A stretch of 64,000 nt of DNA from Castor canadensis (Eukaryota; Chordata; Mammalia; Rodentia; Castoridae). Below, piece by piece: positions 1 through 11,057 of this stretch. The translations under genes were made by a program, and so were the position numbers. The notes beneath the pieces were generated by a model that was given only the letters and a program-made list of their open reading frames with translations, made no database searches and was not told where the DNA came from. The stretch lies in NCBI RefSeq assembly GCF_047511655.1, contig NC_133386.1, positions 172,071,146-172,135,145 of the forward strand, written 5' to 3'. Each line of letters begins with the position of its first letter. Positions within the stretch are counted from its first letter, which is position 1.

Positions 1-26
1 GGATCTCCCAACAACAGCAATCACAG
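1..26 (+). CDS. CD44: Possible 3' end of a CD44 variable exon (v1 candidate)
   Basis: The window opens with 26 bases that end in a good donor, CAG followed by GTAAAC. Read so that one base is left over at the end, as in every other CD44 variable exon, they give D-L-P-T-T-A-I-T plus a leftover G. The Thr-rich composition fits a CD44 stem exon. Only exon v1 is expected between constant exon 5 and v2. The exon start lies outside the window and I cannot recall the v1 sequence well enough to confirm, so this is a weak inference. Confidence 0.3.
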
Positions 27-2105
27 GTAAACTATTATGTCTTTTGCTTATCCTTTGTCCAGAATGCCAGGTCTTTTAGTGTCGAGGAGGATGTCTGTTA
101 GCACACCAAAGTTTCCTATGGATGCTCCTCAGTCTCCTTAGTGAGGGCAGGGTCTGGTATCGTTTTGCCTATCATCATGGCCTGTGGGTCTGGGGGTATG
201 ATAAAATACTCCTAAATGCCCTGTTTTCCTTTTGGCAACAAGGACATAGAATCAGAATTGCTTTCCCTTCAGAGCTTACACAAGGAGATACATTCAGATG
301 TTCTCTGGAAAGATGTCTATTAGAAGATGCACACTTCTGTTTTCTGCTGATTGAATTATCACAGTCAGTAATAAAAGCAGGAAATGCTGACTTACATATA
401 AAAAGTGTAGGCCCTGGACACTTGTTTGGCTCTTAAAATGTTTCCTATAAGTTACAGGAAATGACCTGCTGATCTACGTCAAAGTCTAGATCGTTAACAA
501 GCTTCTGGATATTTAGTTCTTATCTCTAAATTCCTGCTAAGTATTTTGAATTGAGGGCTTTGGTATGTGGAGAAGATTCAGTCCATAATAATTGGAGATG
601 ACAAACATCTTAATTTATTAACTTTCATTGATGGATGACATGGCTATATTTCAAAATAAATAAGCTTCTTTTTCTGCTGAGAGGAGTAATTAATATGGAA
701 AAATGGTCCTTTACATTTGCTTATCTTTAAGACATTGAATAAACTATATTCTATCCTTACAAGTAATCGTATAAGGAAAACAGTGTTGATATCATGTATG
801 ATGGCTGTGTCTTAGGTTAAAATCATGCTGAAGTGGGAGGGGGGAGAGAGTATAGAATAAAGAAAATGCTGATTTTAAATGCTTATGTTTATCTTCATAG
901 GACAAATGTGTGAAGGAAAAGATCTTTGGGCCTATTACTTCTTGGATCATTTCTGTGCTTTCTTGATAGCTGCAAAAAATGTCTCTCACTTCTGTATTTG
1001 GAAGTTTAATGATGGTTTCAGCTTTTCTGCTTGAACTTGCCCTTGCTTTTTGTCTGCTATTATCTAATATTCTTCTGGTGTACATCACGGTGGTAGAAAT
1101 GGCAGTCTTCCGAAGTTTCTTAATCAAGAGTCTTGATTCTGGTCTTAATAGTGGGATCATCTCTGTTTGTCTTTCCTGGTTTATTATACTATTTTCAAAA
1201 AATGGGACTCAAATGGACTGTTCTGCTTTGCACAATTTGGTGGTGATAGAAAAATGACCAGGGAAAGTTTACTAGGGGATTTGGAGTCTAAATGGAGAAA
1301 AGTGAAAAGGTATTTTCTTTAATCTTCTACTTTATGTGTCATTCTTCCCTGTGTTTGGGTTTCCTGGGATTATCTGTCTGTGACTTCCGGCAGAAATATC
1401 ATACACTAATTTTCTCGGATGATGATATTTGTTGACCAACATGGATTGTATAGAAGGTTAAAGGGCTAGGACTCTAAAAAGCTGAGTTTTAGAATCATGA
1501 ATGCTCAGATTTGGAGGATCTTAAGTGGGGGAGTTCAATAAACCCTTCTAATCATTTGATCTCTTACACAGCTTTCCTGCCAAAAGATCTCCAGATAGTG
1601 GGGGGTATATTTTATGAAGAAGTTAATTACTGGACCATTCAGATTATTCCTTTTTTAAATCTAGCATTTGAAAGAACATCCATAGTTCTGAAATACTCAT
1701 CACAGGTCCTAGTTTGGCCTCATAGGAGAGGAGACAAAAATTTCATCACTCTTTTACATTACAGACTCAAAATTCAAAGACAACGCTCACAGCCTCCTTG
1801 AGGCCTTTCTGTGCTAATCAGCCTTCAGACTTCAAACACATCAGAAGCTCTGTCCAGCACAAATTTTTCATCTTTAAGATGAGAAGCTTAAACCACATGA
1901 CATTTAAGGTCCTTCCATCTCTGACATTTTATGAATTCTAGTTTGGGCCTTTGAAAGAAATGGGAGCTTTTCTTTTTCTTTCCACCATCTATATTGGGTA
2001 AAGATGATTCTCTCGAGTTATAAAAGAGTGAAAGCATTTACAATGCTATTTCTTAGGAACTGATAATTAACCTTTCAACAATCAATTCAATCATGGTTAC
2101 AACAG
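27..2105 (+). other. CD44: CD44 intron upstream of v2
   Basis: AT-rich intronic sequence with no recognised coding exon. A minus-strand open frame of 122 codons (792-1160) and its plus-strand counterpart overlap here. They match no family I recognise and lack splice or promoter context. Constant exon 5 is not present. Confidence 0.75.
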
Positions 2106-2234
2106 CCTTGATGACCACTATTGGTACCACTCCTGAAACAGCAACCAAGAGGCAACAAGCCCAGCCCTGGCTTTCATGGTTGTTTCAACCATTAGAGTCC
2201 AAGAATCATCTTCCCACAACAACAAAAATGGCTG
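2106..2234 (+). CDS. CD44: CD44 variable exon v2
   Basis: A 129-base cassette exon, the same length as human v2. It starts after ACAACAG at 2099-2105 and ends before GTAATGAG. In phase it reads T-L-M-T-T-I-G-T-T-P-E-T-A-T-K-R-Q and continues through SWLFQPLESKNHLPTTTKMA, which aligns closely to human v2 (ETATKRQ, SWLF, ESKNHL). The segment lies in the membrane-proximal extracellular stem and is Ser/Thr-rich, so it should carry O-glycans. The polypyrimidine tract is poor, as expected for a regulated exon. Both flanking introns are phase 1 and the last G joins GT of v3 to make Gly. Confidence 0.96.
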
Positions 2235-3349
2235 GTAATGAGTTCTATTATCTCATATGTTTTCTTGACAGTCTTTAATAATTTGCACTAACCTAAAAGT
2301 CTAAAGTCCACTCTGGTCTCACAAATATTTGTGATGATTTAGAAAGGACTGTGAACTTTGAGATCAATATGCTTGATTTTACAACTTTAATATTCAGTTT
2401 TCTTTTTCCTATTCTATTGAATTTATATAGCCAGGAGGAGGGTAATTTGGAAACCAAAATGGAGGCAGGTCTTTCTTGACAACAGAACAAACTTTCAAGT
2501 CTGAAAGAGTATTCATGCATATTCTAAATTTACCAAAGTCATAAGAAAAAAAACTCTTGACTTTTTAAGAGAAAACAAAGGAGCATAGCTAGAGCTAACA
2601 ATATTTTAAAACCTTTCATCAATGGAATTATTCTTGGGATGGACACTAATAGTCCATCTTATGGTCATTCCATAAGATAGCCTGAATCTCATTTGAAAGT
2701 TAGAAAACCCCTTTTTAGAAAAGAAGCATCTTCTGCAGTAACCTCTGAGAAGAGGTTAAAAGTTTCCATCTCCTCTTCTATGATTGCATCAAAAGTGTCA
2801 AAATCTGAACTTCAGCCAATTTTCATGAAGTGTTTGTGGTAATTGCAGCTTTGATTCCATTTTTACTGAAGCTAAAGAAGATTTAAAAACGAATGAGCAA
2901 ATTCTGAATGCCATGGAGGATTTTAGAAATGATGAATATAGGTTAGATTTCAAGGTTTTTCTGAAGGTGTCTTGACAAAACAAATAGGGACACATGAAAC
3001 CTTTTATTCTATTCTTGACATCCTACGCCTAATGAGCTAATAAGAAATATATCTGAAAACATGGGGGAGCGTTGATTAATTTTGTTTTTTTTGTTTGTTT
3101 GTTTTGCTTTGCTTTTACTTCTTTGGTTAGGCTATGTAGCTTCCTTAAAGAGAATGTTCAGTTGTAAATTGTTTTGAGATTTATATACTACCTGCAGAGT
3201 CAAGGACATAAAAACTTGATGTGTACGAGTCAACTCTCTCATTTTCTTCTTAAAAATCTTGGGATGTCCATTATACTTCCTGTCCCTGACTTCCTTCCTT
3301 TGTCAAATGAGTTGGTTAGGTCAAGTACTAATGCAAGTCACCACAACAG
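2235..3349 (+). other. CD44: CD44 intron v2-v3
   Basis: 1.1 kb intron. It contains a short T/TTTG-rich run near 3080-3115 and otherwise nothing I recognise. Confidence 0.85.
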
Positions 3350-3475
3350 GTACGGAGTCAAATACCATCTCAACAGGCTGGGAGCCCAATGAAGAAAATG
3401 AAGACGAAAGAGACAAACACATCAGTTTTTCTGGATCAGGCATTGATGATGATGAAGATTTTATCGCCAGTACCA
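3350..3475 (+). CDS. CD44: CD44 variable exon v3 (heparan-sulfate attachment exon)
   Basis: A 126-base exon, the length of human v3. It starts after CCACAACAG and ends before GTAAGAAT. It encodes SNTISTGWEPNEENEDERD, then an SGSG motif (3430-3441) followed by the acidic run IDDDEDF. SGSG beside acidic residues is the established glycosaminoglycan site of CD44v3. It carries heparan sulfate that binds growth factors such as FGF2 and HB-EGF. The site is fully intact here. In-frame skipping removes the proteoglycan function without affecting the rest of the protein. The final A joins TC of v4 to give Ile. Confidence 0.97.
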
Positions 3476-5924
3476 GTAAGAATAATCGATTACAGTAGAA
3501 CCATTTATGAAAGGTGTAGTGATCGATCTAAGTGACACCTAACAGTAACTATCTTGGGAATAATTAGTGGGGAAAATGACTGGGCCTATACCTATATCTT
3601 TAGTTATTTACCTGGAAGAGATAGTGGAAGAAGACATAAAAAATTTTGAACAAGAGACAAAACATTTGAAAGAAAAATCTCCTAAGATTTTAAATGTCTT
3701 CTGTTCTTTCTGTTTTGTTTATCTGCTACTTTAGAGTCTCTTTGAATTATCAAGTGTTGTCAGAGAAATGAATAGTAAAACATTACAGCAAATCTTCGTG
3801 TGTACCTGCTGTGCTAGGGAACACAAAGATTAAAAAAGCCTGAGCCTTCAAGAGGCTCATAGACTGGTGGAGAAATAGACTTGGAGAATGTGATTAGGAG
3901 GGTATTCATTCAAAGGTGTAGATGACCCTCAATGAAGGCTAAGAAGGCCCTAGAAGGATTTTAAAGATGAGACAAAGAGCTCAATAATTCTCTTAATTAA
4001 CCTGGTTGAGTTCAAAGGAACAAACCCAGAGTTTTAACAAGCATGCTAGGCACCAATATAACAGAGACAGTTTGAAAAGAAGAAAGAGTAAATACCAGTT
4101 CACCTTTAGTAAGGCAGTGCTAATTGTAGTGCTATGTAGTGAGCCCACTACGTATTGTATCCAAATTAGTGACCATTATAACCTTTGTAGAATAAAGAGA
4201 TGAAAATTGATCTGAAAATATCCCTTAATAATTTAAAAACATACAGAGGTTGATCTAAGATTCTGCCAATGACTCAGTTTCCTAACATACCTCTAATGAT
4301 CTCAGATCCTGAATCTGACTGAATCACAGCTCAGTGTTTCCTTAGAGAAAAAGATTTTGGGGTGCTACATGAGTTATCTCAGGTTACAGCAGTTCTGTCC
4401 ATCCCACTGAAACCTGGGAATTTCATCCCCAAATGAACAGCACCTGGGAAAGTAGCGATCTAAAAAGAAAATAATAGTTAATGTCTTGAAAGCATCAGAG
4501 TATATGGCATTGATACAGCAAAACTCAAGTTAAACTTGAATGTTTGTATACAAAATTTTAAGTGGTACAGTCCTTGGACTGGGTACCTCTGCAGAGCTTG
4601 GTCTATACTCTTTTTAGTAACTTCAGGAGGAAAACCAAAGAACCAAGAACACTAGAGCTGTCCTATCTACATGTCCTCCTGAGTTCAAGATGTGGCCCAG
4701 CCTTGAAGGTCTGCCTACCAGTGAAGAGGTGGTCTTGATACTTGAGAAACTCCTTTGTGTGGCAACCTCAAAAGACCAACTTGCAAATGAGTTGTATGGT
4801 CAGGCGCCAGGGAGAAACTTCCTGCTATTTTTTATCTCTGTGGCATAGTTTCCAATTTCGGTTCATATTTTGGCTGAGTGCCTATGCGTATGATTCAACA
4901 GGATGCCCTCTTTCTTCTAGAGGGGTGGGCTAGCTACCACTTTTCCATGCTAATTAAGAATGTGGTCAATGATTCTAGACTTGATTTTCTTCATTTACAA
5001 AATAGTTTTCTATTATTTGGATGTCAAAATTAAGTTTGAAAGCAGATGGATTTGCAAATAATCTTTTCACAAAAGACATTGGTTCAAGCTTTGTTACGAT
5101 CCTTTGGTAAGATGCACATCTTATTCTAGTCTTCACATTTTGAGAGATGATATCAGGGCATTGGTGGATGTATACCTCACTTTTTTCCTTCTGTGCATTA
5201 TTCTGGTGGTGGTTTGTTATCTTTGGCCTTTTTTTTTTTCCTACTGACTGTGTCCATCCTGTTTTTCTTTCATTGGCTATGAATGGCTTGCTCATGACAT
5301 GTTTTGTATTTGACAAGAATACCATAGGTGTTTGATAAGTATTCAAGAATGTATAGCTCAACCAGATGGCTCTTCTAGGTGCAGATTCTTTCTCAAAACC
5401 ATTTGTAGCAAATCTCTGGCTGTTCAGGCTGTTTCTTTCTCTAACAAAATAGCTATCAATACAGTATAACTTTCAGTACTTGAACCCTTTGGCCTGAGGA
5501 TCTATAGATAGAATGCTTTGCAGTGCTATGAATGCCTGGGGCTTTCAGGTTTAGAGGGCCCGCTACAGTCTGCATGGATGGGCAAAGCTCTGACGTCTTT
5601 GGTTATCCTTGGTGGAGGGCTGGTGTTTTCAAAGCTGTTCTTCCTGCTGCCACAGCCTCTTTGGTTACTTTCTCCAGAAGATCTCATGTTCTGAACCCCA
5701 ACATATCCTCGACAGAATGCAAAGGACAGTGAGATGCTTCACAATGTGGTGATTCAAGCTGAAGAGGCTCTCTCCTTTCCTTCTGCTTCAACACAGCCAT
5801 CTATACAACCTCGTATAGATGACTCATTGTATAGACTACAGAAGGGAGAAATGTGCAAAAGCAGTGGTGAAGAAAAGAAATGACACTTTCCTAATTGCTT
5901 CAATCATCATTATCACACTTTCAG
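3476..5924 (+). other. CD44: CD44 intron v3-v4
   Basis: 2.4 kb intron. Open frames near 4975-5361 (minus) and 5532-5732 (plus) have no recognisable domain and look like chance or decayed repeat sequence. No exon candidate with both splice sites was found. Confidence 0.8.
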
Positions 5925-6032
5925 TCATTCCAAGGGTTTCTGACCACACAAAACAGAACCAGGATTGGAACCAGTGGAGACCAAGCCATTCAAATCCAGA
6001 AGTACTACTTCAAACAGCGACAAGGATGACTG
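5925..6032 (+). CDS. CD44: CD44 variable exon v4 (shortened)
   Basis: A 108-base exon from CACTTTCAG to GTAATGGG. After the junction it reads I-I-P-R-V-S, then DHTKQNQDWNQWRPSHSNPE and VLLQTATRMT, which is close to human v4. Human v4 is 114 bases and starts ISTTPRAFDHTK, so this exon lacks two codons at its 5' end. The cause is either an internal deletion or a moved acceptor. It remains in frame. It encodes O-glycosylated extracellular stem. C/A-rich enhancers in v4 and v5 are reported to bind Tra2-beta in other mammals. The final G joins AT of v5 to give Asp. Confidence 0.95.
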
Positions 6033-6489
6033 GTAATGGGTTCTGCACATTTAATTAAAGATATTTTTCCCTCAATGCCTATGCTGCTGCAAAGGTCAAT
6101 CGTCTGGACACAGTGGGAAATTTAATTAATTTCTCATCACAAATTCTTAGTGAACTTTCATGACCATACTCAATTCCACTTAGGAGTCATTTATCAGTCA
6201 TACCATCTGGGTATGAGATATTTTATGTTTCTTTGTTATAAAAATGAATACCTTTGAATGGTTTGTGGGACTGTCTCTGGCAAAATGATTATGGGGAATA
6301 CCATCATGAAGAAATTTCATTCCCACTCATTCTCATGGGAAGACGAATGAAATCAGACTTACTGAGCATAGTACTCAAAGACAGTGTTTAAGCCGACAAC
6401 TGTTAGATAGCATGTTCTTTGATAGAAGAAAAGAATCATTAAAGGCTGGTTGATAAAAAGTCACAGTGTATTTAACATCATCACAACAG
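6033..6489 (+). other. CD44: CD44 intron v4-v5
   Basis: A short 457-base intron, the smallest in the variable array. No repeats or further exons were recognised. Confidence 0.9.
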
Positions 6490-6606
6490 ATATAGACAGA
6501 AATGGCACCAGTGCTCATGGAGAAAACCAGACCATGGAACCACAGCCTCCTCTCATTCACCACGAGCATCAAGAAGAAGACGAGACCCCACATTCTACAA
6601 GAACAA
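6490..6606 (+). CDS. CD44: CD44 variable exon v5
   Basis: A 117-base exon, as in human. It runs from ATCACAACAG to GTAAGAAGG. It encodes DIDRNGTSAHGENQTMEPQ, then PPLIHHEHQEEDETPHSTRT. The HH-E-H segment and PHST end are diagnostic of v5. Two N-glycosylation sequons are visible (NGT and NQT); the second is not at the same position in the human protein as I recall it. v5 is the classic signal-regulated exon, whose inclusion in other mammals depends on Ras/ERK and Sam68. The last A joins CC of v6 to give Thr. Confidence 0.96.
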
Positions 6607-9243
6607 GTAAGAAGGATGATGGTCAGCAGTTCTTACACAAGTTAGTGAAAACATTCCAGAGACTAGGGAAGATACTTTTAGATATTGGCCACATCTACTG
6701 TCTCTTGTGCAGTAATTTCCTTTATCTGCAGAGCCCGAAAAGGGGCCAAATATCCACACAAGCTTTAGAAAGTGGAAGAAAAATGCCAATTTGTCATGTT
6801 CCCCAAAAATCCAAAATATTGACAAAATAGATCAAGGATACAGTGTGTGTGTTAAAGATTCCTTGAGGTTCCATTTGGGTGGTTTGTGGTGTTTATGGAA
6901 ATGTATGGTGCAGCGTGTATTCTTTGGGTGCTTAGTAATAGAATATGGATGGAAAGCTTGACAAGTGGAATTCTTTGGAATTCTTATTTTCTATGAAGAT
7001 ATGTGATAAATCCAGGTTTCTTCTTTCACATTATCTTCCTCTATGATAGAATGGCACTGCCATGGTTCTCATCTCCATTTGAATTACACAGCTCCCCGTC
7101 TTCTACTTTCAAACAGAATAACTTGGGAAAGGCTTTGATGCCCTTGCTTCTATTTCAACTTAAGTACACACATCTCAGGTTTTTGTTTTTTTTTAAAAAC
7201 AATCTCAAGTCTCACAAGTGGACTATGAGGATGGGATAAGATAAGAATACTAAAGTAAGAGGTATGCACTCTTCTTTCATCTGAAAGATCCCTATCTTAT
7301 TTAGAATAAAGTTAACTTTTATTTGAGGCAATAGCTTGTAGCATTTCAAAAACTATGGTTCAGCTACAGCTTTGGATATTTTGAAAGGGAAAATGTAGGA
7401 AGCAGTTATTTTAGGAGCCAATGGAGCTTGGAAATCTCTAGTTTAAGAGATGTGTTTAGACAACGAAAGAAATGTTTAGGACATAGGTTTGTAAGTCATG
7501 GGCATTGTTCTGAAAGAGTCCAGCAGGACTTAGCTCCCTTCACTTACCCCCAATAGATTCAATATATACATAAGGATTAGCAGTTGAGCTAACAAAGAAG
7601 TATTCTGGAAAAAGACATGGAGAGGAAGCAAAGTCTCTTTGGAACAGGGTTCAGTGCCAGTCCCTTTTGAGTCCTAACAGTGTGTCTTAGAAATTACTCT
7701 AAACAGTTTGCACTTAAGCAGAAAGCTGCTTAAGAGGCCTAAAATTAGTGGGCCTAATGTCAAAGGTCTCCTGCTGGGAGAGAGTTGAGAATCAAGATAT
7801 AATGGAACTTGGCAAAGAGATAGCAGCAGCAATGCTTGCAAAAGTTCTGATTGGTGACTTCTGTGCTTTATCAAGTAGAAATTACAATTTCTAGAAGAGA
7901 GTCAACCATCATGTTTTACAATGGAAATTCTATATTCTGCTAACCCATTTCTACCTACTCTGAAAATAACAGGGAGTTGCTGTGTGCTTAAAGGAACTTT
8001 ATACTCATAGAAGTAGTGATAGAAGGGATGTAGACTTGTGAGCGAGTTTGCACATGCAAGTGTGGAATCACCATTTTTAAAATTTAAACTGTAAATATTA
8101 TATCACGTTTTTTTTTGTAATTACATCCAGGGTTTTTCCTAACCTCATTATCTGTCAGCAGATAGTGACTTAGTCATTGGCAGATAAAATTTTAGGTTTT
8201 GGCTTTTTTTCCCTTCTCCCTTTGGATTACCAGTTAATCCCAGGAATGGTTTGGCCAATGCAAAAGTAAAATGAGGACGATAAATTAAATTTTTAAAATA
8301 TATTTGCTGTTGTCAAACCACACCCATCATTTTCTCAGACAATGAGTTACAAAAATTATAAGTCACAAAAACTAATTTGGCTCTTGTTTGCTGATGAACC
8401 AAAAATTCACTATGAGTTGTTATGGATGAAAATGAAGAACCCTGATGGAATTTTGTTCCACTCATTTTATCTTTTTTGAAACAGTAGTTGAATGATTACT
8501 TATGTAATGCCCCAAACTGGCTAGAATAGTTTTTGTTCCACTGATTTAATTTTGTTAAGAAGTGATTTTAGTAATTTTCCTTGTCCCTACATAACCATGT
8601 AATGGGTCAGTCTATTAACATCCCAGTCACCCAACAGCTTTCATGCTGAACAATCTATTGCAAGTGTATTTCTGATGAGTGTGATTGCAGGTTGTATGTA
8701 ACCCCTTTGAGAAATCCTTCTACTATACTGATGTCATAAGTGGTTATATGACACATTTCCTTTTCCAAAATCACTAGAGCAAAAATATTATTCTTTGAAC
8801 AAACATTTCGGACTGGAGATGTGGCTCAAGTGATAGAGTGCCTGCTTTGCAATCCAGAAGCCCTGTGTTCAAACCCCAGTCCCACCGAAAAACCAAAACA
8901 GCAACCCACATTTCTATCAACAGGATAGATGAGGCCAAAGACTACAGTAAATAAAATAATACTGTGAATTCATAAGCTATGGTCTAGTCCTCACTCTTCC
9001 ACTCTGGCTACCTGATTTTAAACAAATGAAACTTCATTGAACGCTAGTTTTCCCATCTGAAGAAGGACGGGACCATTTGATTTCTAATTTCCCTTTCAGA
9101 ATGTCAGTGGACTATCTCCTAGCTACTTTCCTTTTTCTGTCTTTTGTCTCCATGTATCTATGCCCTTAAAATGGAAAGATGTAGAAGAATTTTTGGCAAG
9201 AACATTGGATGATTATCACTCACAATTAACATTTTTCTCACAG
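6607..9243 (+). other. CD44: CD44 intron v5-v6
   Basis: 2.6 kb intron. It contains an ID-like SINE near 8811-8892 and short poly-T runs. No exon candidates were recognised. Confidence 0.85.
8811..8892 (+). repeat. tRNA-derived ID-like SINE
   Basis: The sequence reads like a tRNA-derived SINE head. The A-box-like part is TGGCTCAAGTGATAGAGTGCC, given at 8822-8842, and the B-box-like part is GTTCAAACCCCAGT, at 8867-8880. An A-rich end follows. Rodent ID-related elements share this architecture. Confidence 0.8.
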
Positions 9244-9372
9244 CCTGGGCACCTTCTAGTAGTACAACAGAAGAAACAGCTACCCAGAAAGAACCGTGGT
9301 TTGGGAATGGATGGCATGGGGAATATCCCCAAACACCAAAAGAAGACTCTCATGCAACAGCAGGGACAACTG
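9244..9372 (+). CDS. CD44: CD44 variable exon v6
   Basis: A 129-base exon matching human v6 length. It starts after TTTTTCTCACAG, one of the better pyrimidine tracts in the array, and ends before GTAATGG. It encodes WAPSSSTTEETATQKEPWFG, then NGWHGEYPQTPKEDSHATAG. v6 isoforms act as co-receptors that present HGF to Met and bind VEGF for VEGFR2. The reported critical tripeptide is RWH in human and EWQ or GWQ in rat or mouse. Here the same position (9309-9317) reads GWH, a mixture of the two. In-frame phase-1 junctions are intact. Confidence 0.97.
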
Positions 9373-11057
9373 GTAATGGATGGTAACAGGCAAACATGGG
9401 TGGCAACTTTCTTTTGAATTAAATGTTGGGCACTGAAGACACTGAGCAGAAGGACCATGAAGGTATTGTCATAAGATGTTAAGCTTCAGCCAAGCACCAG
9501 TGGCTCACACCTGTAATCCTAGTTACTCAGGAGGCAGAAATTAGGAAGATCATGGTTCCAGGCCAGCTCAGGCAAATAGTTTGTGAGTCCCTATCTTGAA
9601 AATACCCAACACAAAACAGAGCTGGTGGAGTGGCGTAAGTGGTAGAGAGCCTGTCTAGCAAGTGTGAGGCCCTGAATTCAAACCCCAATACCACCAAAAG
9701 AAAAGAATTTTAGGTTTCCTAGTAAATTGTCTTTTGGCAAATACAAAGGCAAACCTTAAATCCTCCTAACAAACTACCTGACCAGGATTGGATATAAGCA
9801 CACAAAGAAACAGGGACTCTGTCCTAGAGTGAATCACTTGCAGATCTAGTTTTGGGCTTCTTCTAGTGAGACTGGAACAGAGTCCCTGATCTTATAAAAT
9901 ACTCCTCTTTGTTTTGTACAAGAATCCACTGTATAATATGAATCCCTCTTTACAACATGGTTTATGAAACACTAGGCTTGTAATAAAAAATTTTATCAGA
10001 ACCCTAGTGTTAGAAGAAATGGATCCAGACATTATGAGAAAAATGGTGTGATTTGACCTTATGTTCATATCTATTTGGTAATTTCTCCTTGAGTGGACAA
10101 CTTTTCCTCAGATTTATGAACAAGTCACCTTCTCTATTCTTGAATTGTGGGATTGTAGAAATTGGATTCTAGTCTTGTGTCATCTCTGAGTGATGACAGG
10201 TGATAGCTTGGCTCTGCAAGCTCCTATGCATGATTCTTCCATCTGTGTGACTGAAGTATTGATACCTGCCTTGTAAAGAATGTGAATTCCACATTCTTAC
10301 TTTGTGTCAGTGGGGATATTTCCAAGTTTCCTTTTGCAATAGAAAATATAGCGCAAAATATCTGTTCAGTGCATGGCAACTTCTGGATAAATTTCTACTA
10401 GGACCATATGTGTGGTGACTGGCTAGGTGGTTTGCTGTTCCTAGGGGGGGTTACCATGGTAATCTTTCCCACTTATACTTCTCCATTGACACAGAATGAA
10501 GCAAAGGCATGAGCAATAGTCTCATGTGTCATTTATGCCATAAACTCATTTTGAAAGATAATGCTTCTCATGGATTGCATTCATGTTTTGTGAAGAGTGA
10601 ATTTACTTTCATGTTTACCACTTGGGAAGCTATGACCTGATTCCTTTGCAAAGTTCCTACTAGCCTACTGTGCATTTTTCTGGGATGAGGTTGTTTTGAG
10701 TGACATCATTCACTTGGGATACTGTTCTTCTTCCTTTAGGGGTGTGGCAGCATGGGTCAAGAACTACTTCTTCATCTTCTCTTGTTGTCTATCACTTATC
10801 CTCTATCCAGTGCAGATGTTGTTAATGCTTTACAACCTCCAATTCCCATGCTGATTGCCAATAAAATGAGCATAAATGAACACAAAGCTGCTAAAACATT
10901 TGACATTTATGCAAGTTCTGTGCCCTCAGTATCAGGAAGATAGTTTTATGGTCTTGTCTAGAAAATAAAGTTTGTTTTTAAAAAAATCAGGGTATCTGTC
11001 CATTGCTAAATGTCAATTAACACTTTGACGATTGCTTGAACATTATGGTCACAACAG
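9373..11057 (+). other. CD44: CD44 intron v6-v7
   Basis: 1.7 kb intron holding a composite SINE at 9487-9704. A 63-codon open frame with a strong upstream acceptor and a downstream AATAAA lies at 10740-10969 and is discussed as a finding. Confidence 0.85.
9487..9704 (+). repeat. Composite B1-like plus ID-like SINE
   Basis: The left part carries 7SL/B1-like wording (TGGCTCACACCTGTAATCCT, then ACTCAGGAGGCAG). The right part, from about 9620, is tRNA-like (GTGGTAGAGAGCCTGTCTAG, then AATTCAAACCCCAATACCACC). The unit ends in an A-rich tail. A fused B1 and ID architecture is typical of several non-murid rodent lineages and is the best clue to the host group. Confidence 0.75.

Noticed and set aside
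792..1257. Overlapping 122-codon minus-strand and 92-codon plus-strand open frames upstream of v2
   Set aside because: No recognisable domain, no splice sites in CD44 phase, no promoter or poly(A) context. The hydrophobic plus frame is probably a by-product of a T-rich intron.
4975..5361. 128-codon minus-strand open frame in the v3-v4 intron
   Set aside because: No family resemblance. It could be decayed repeat sequence, and there is no support as a gene.
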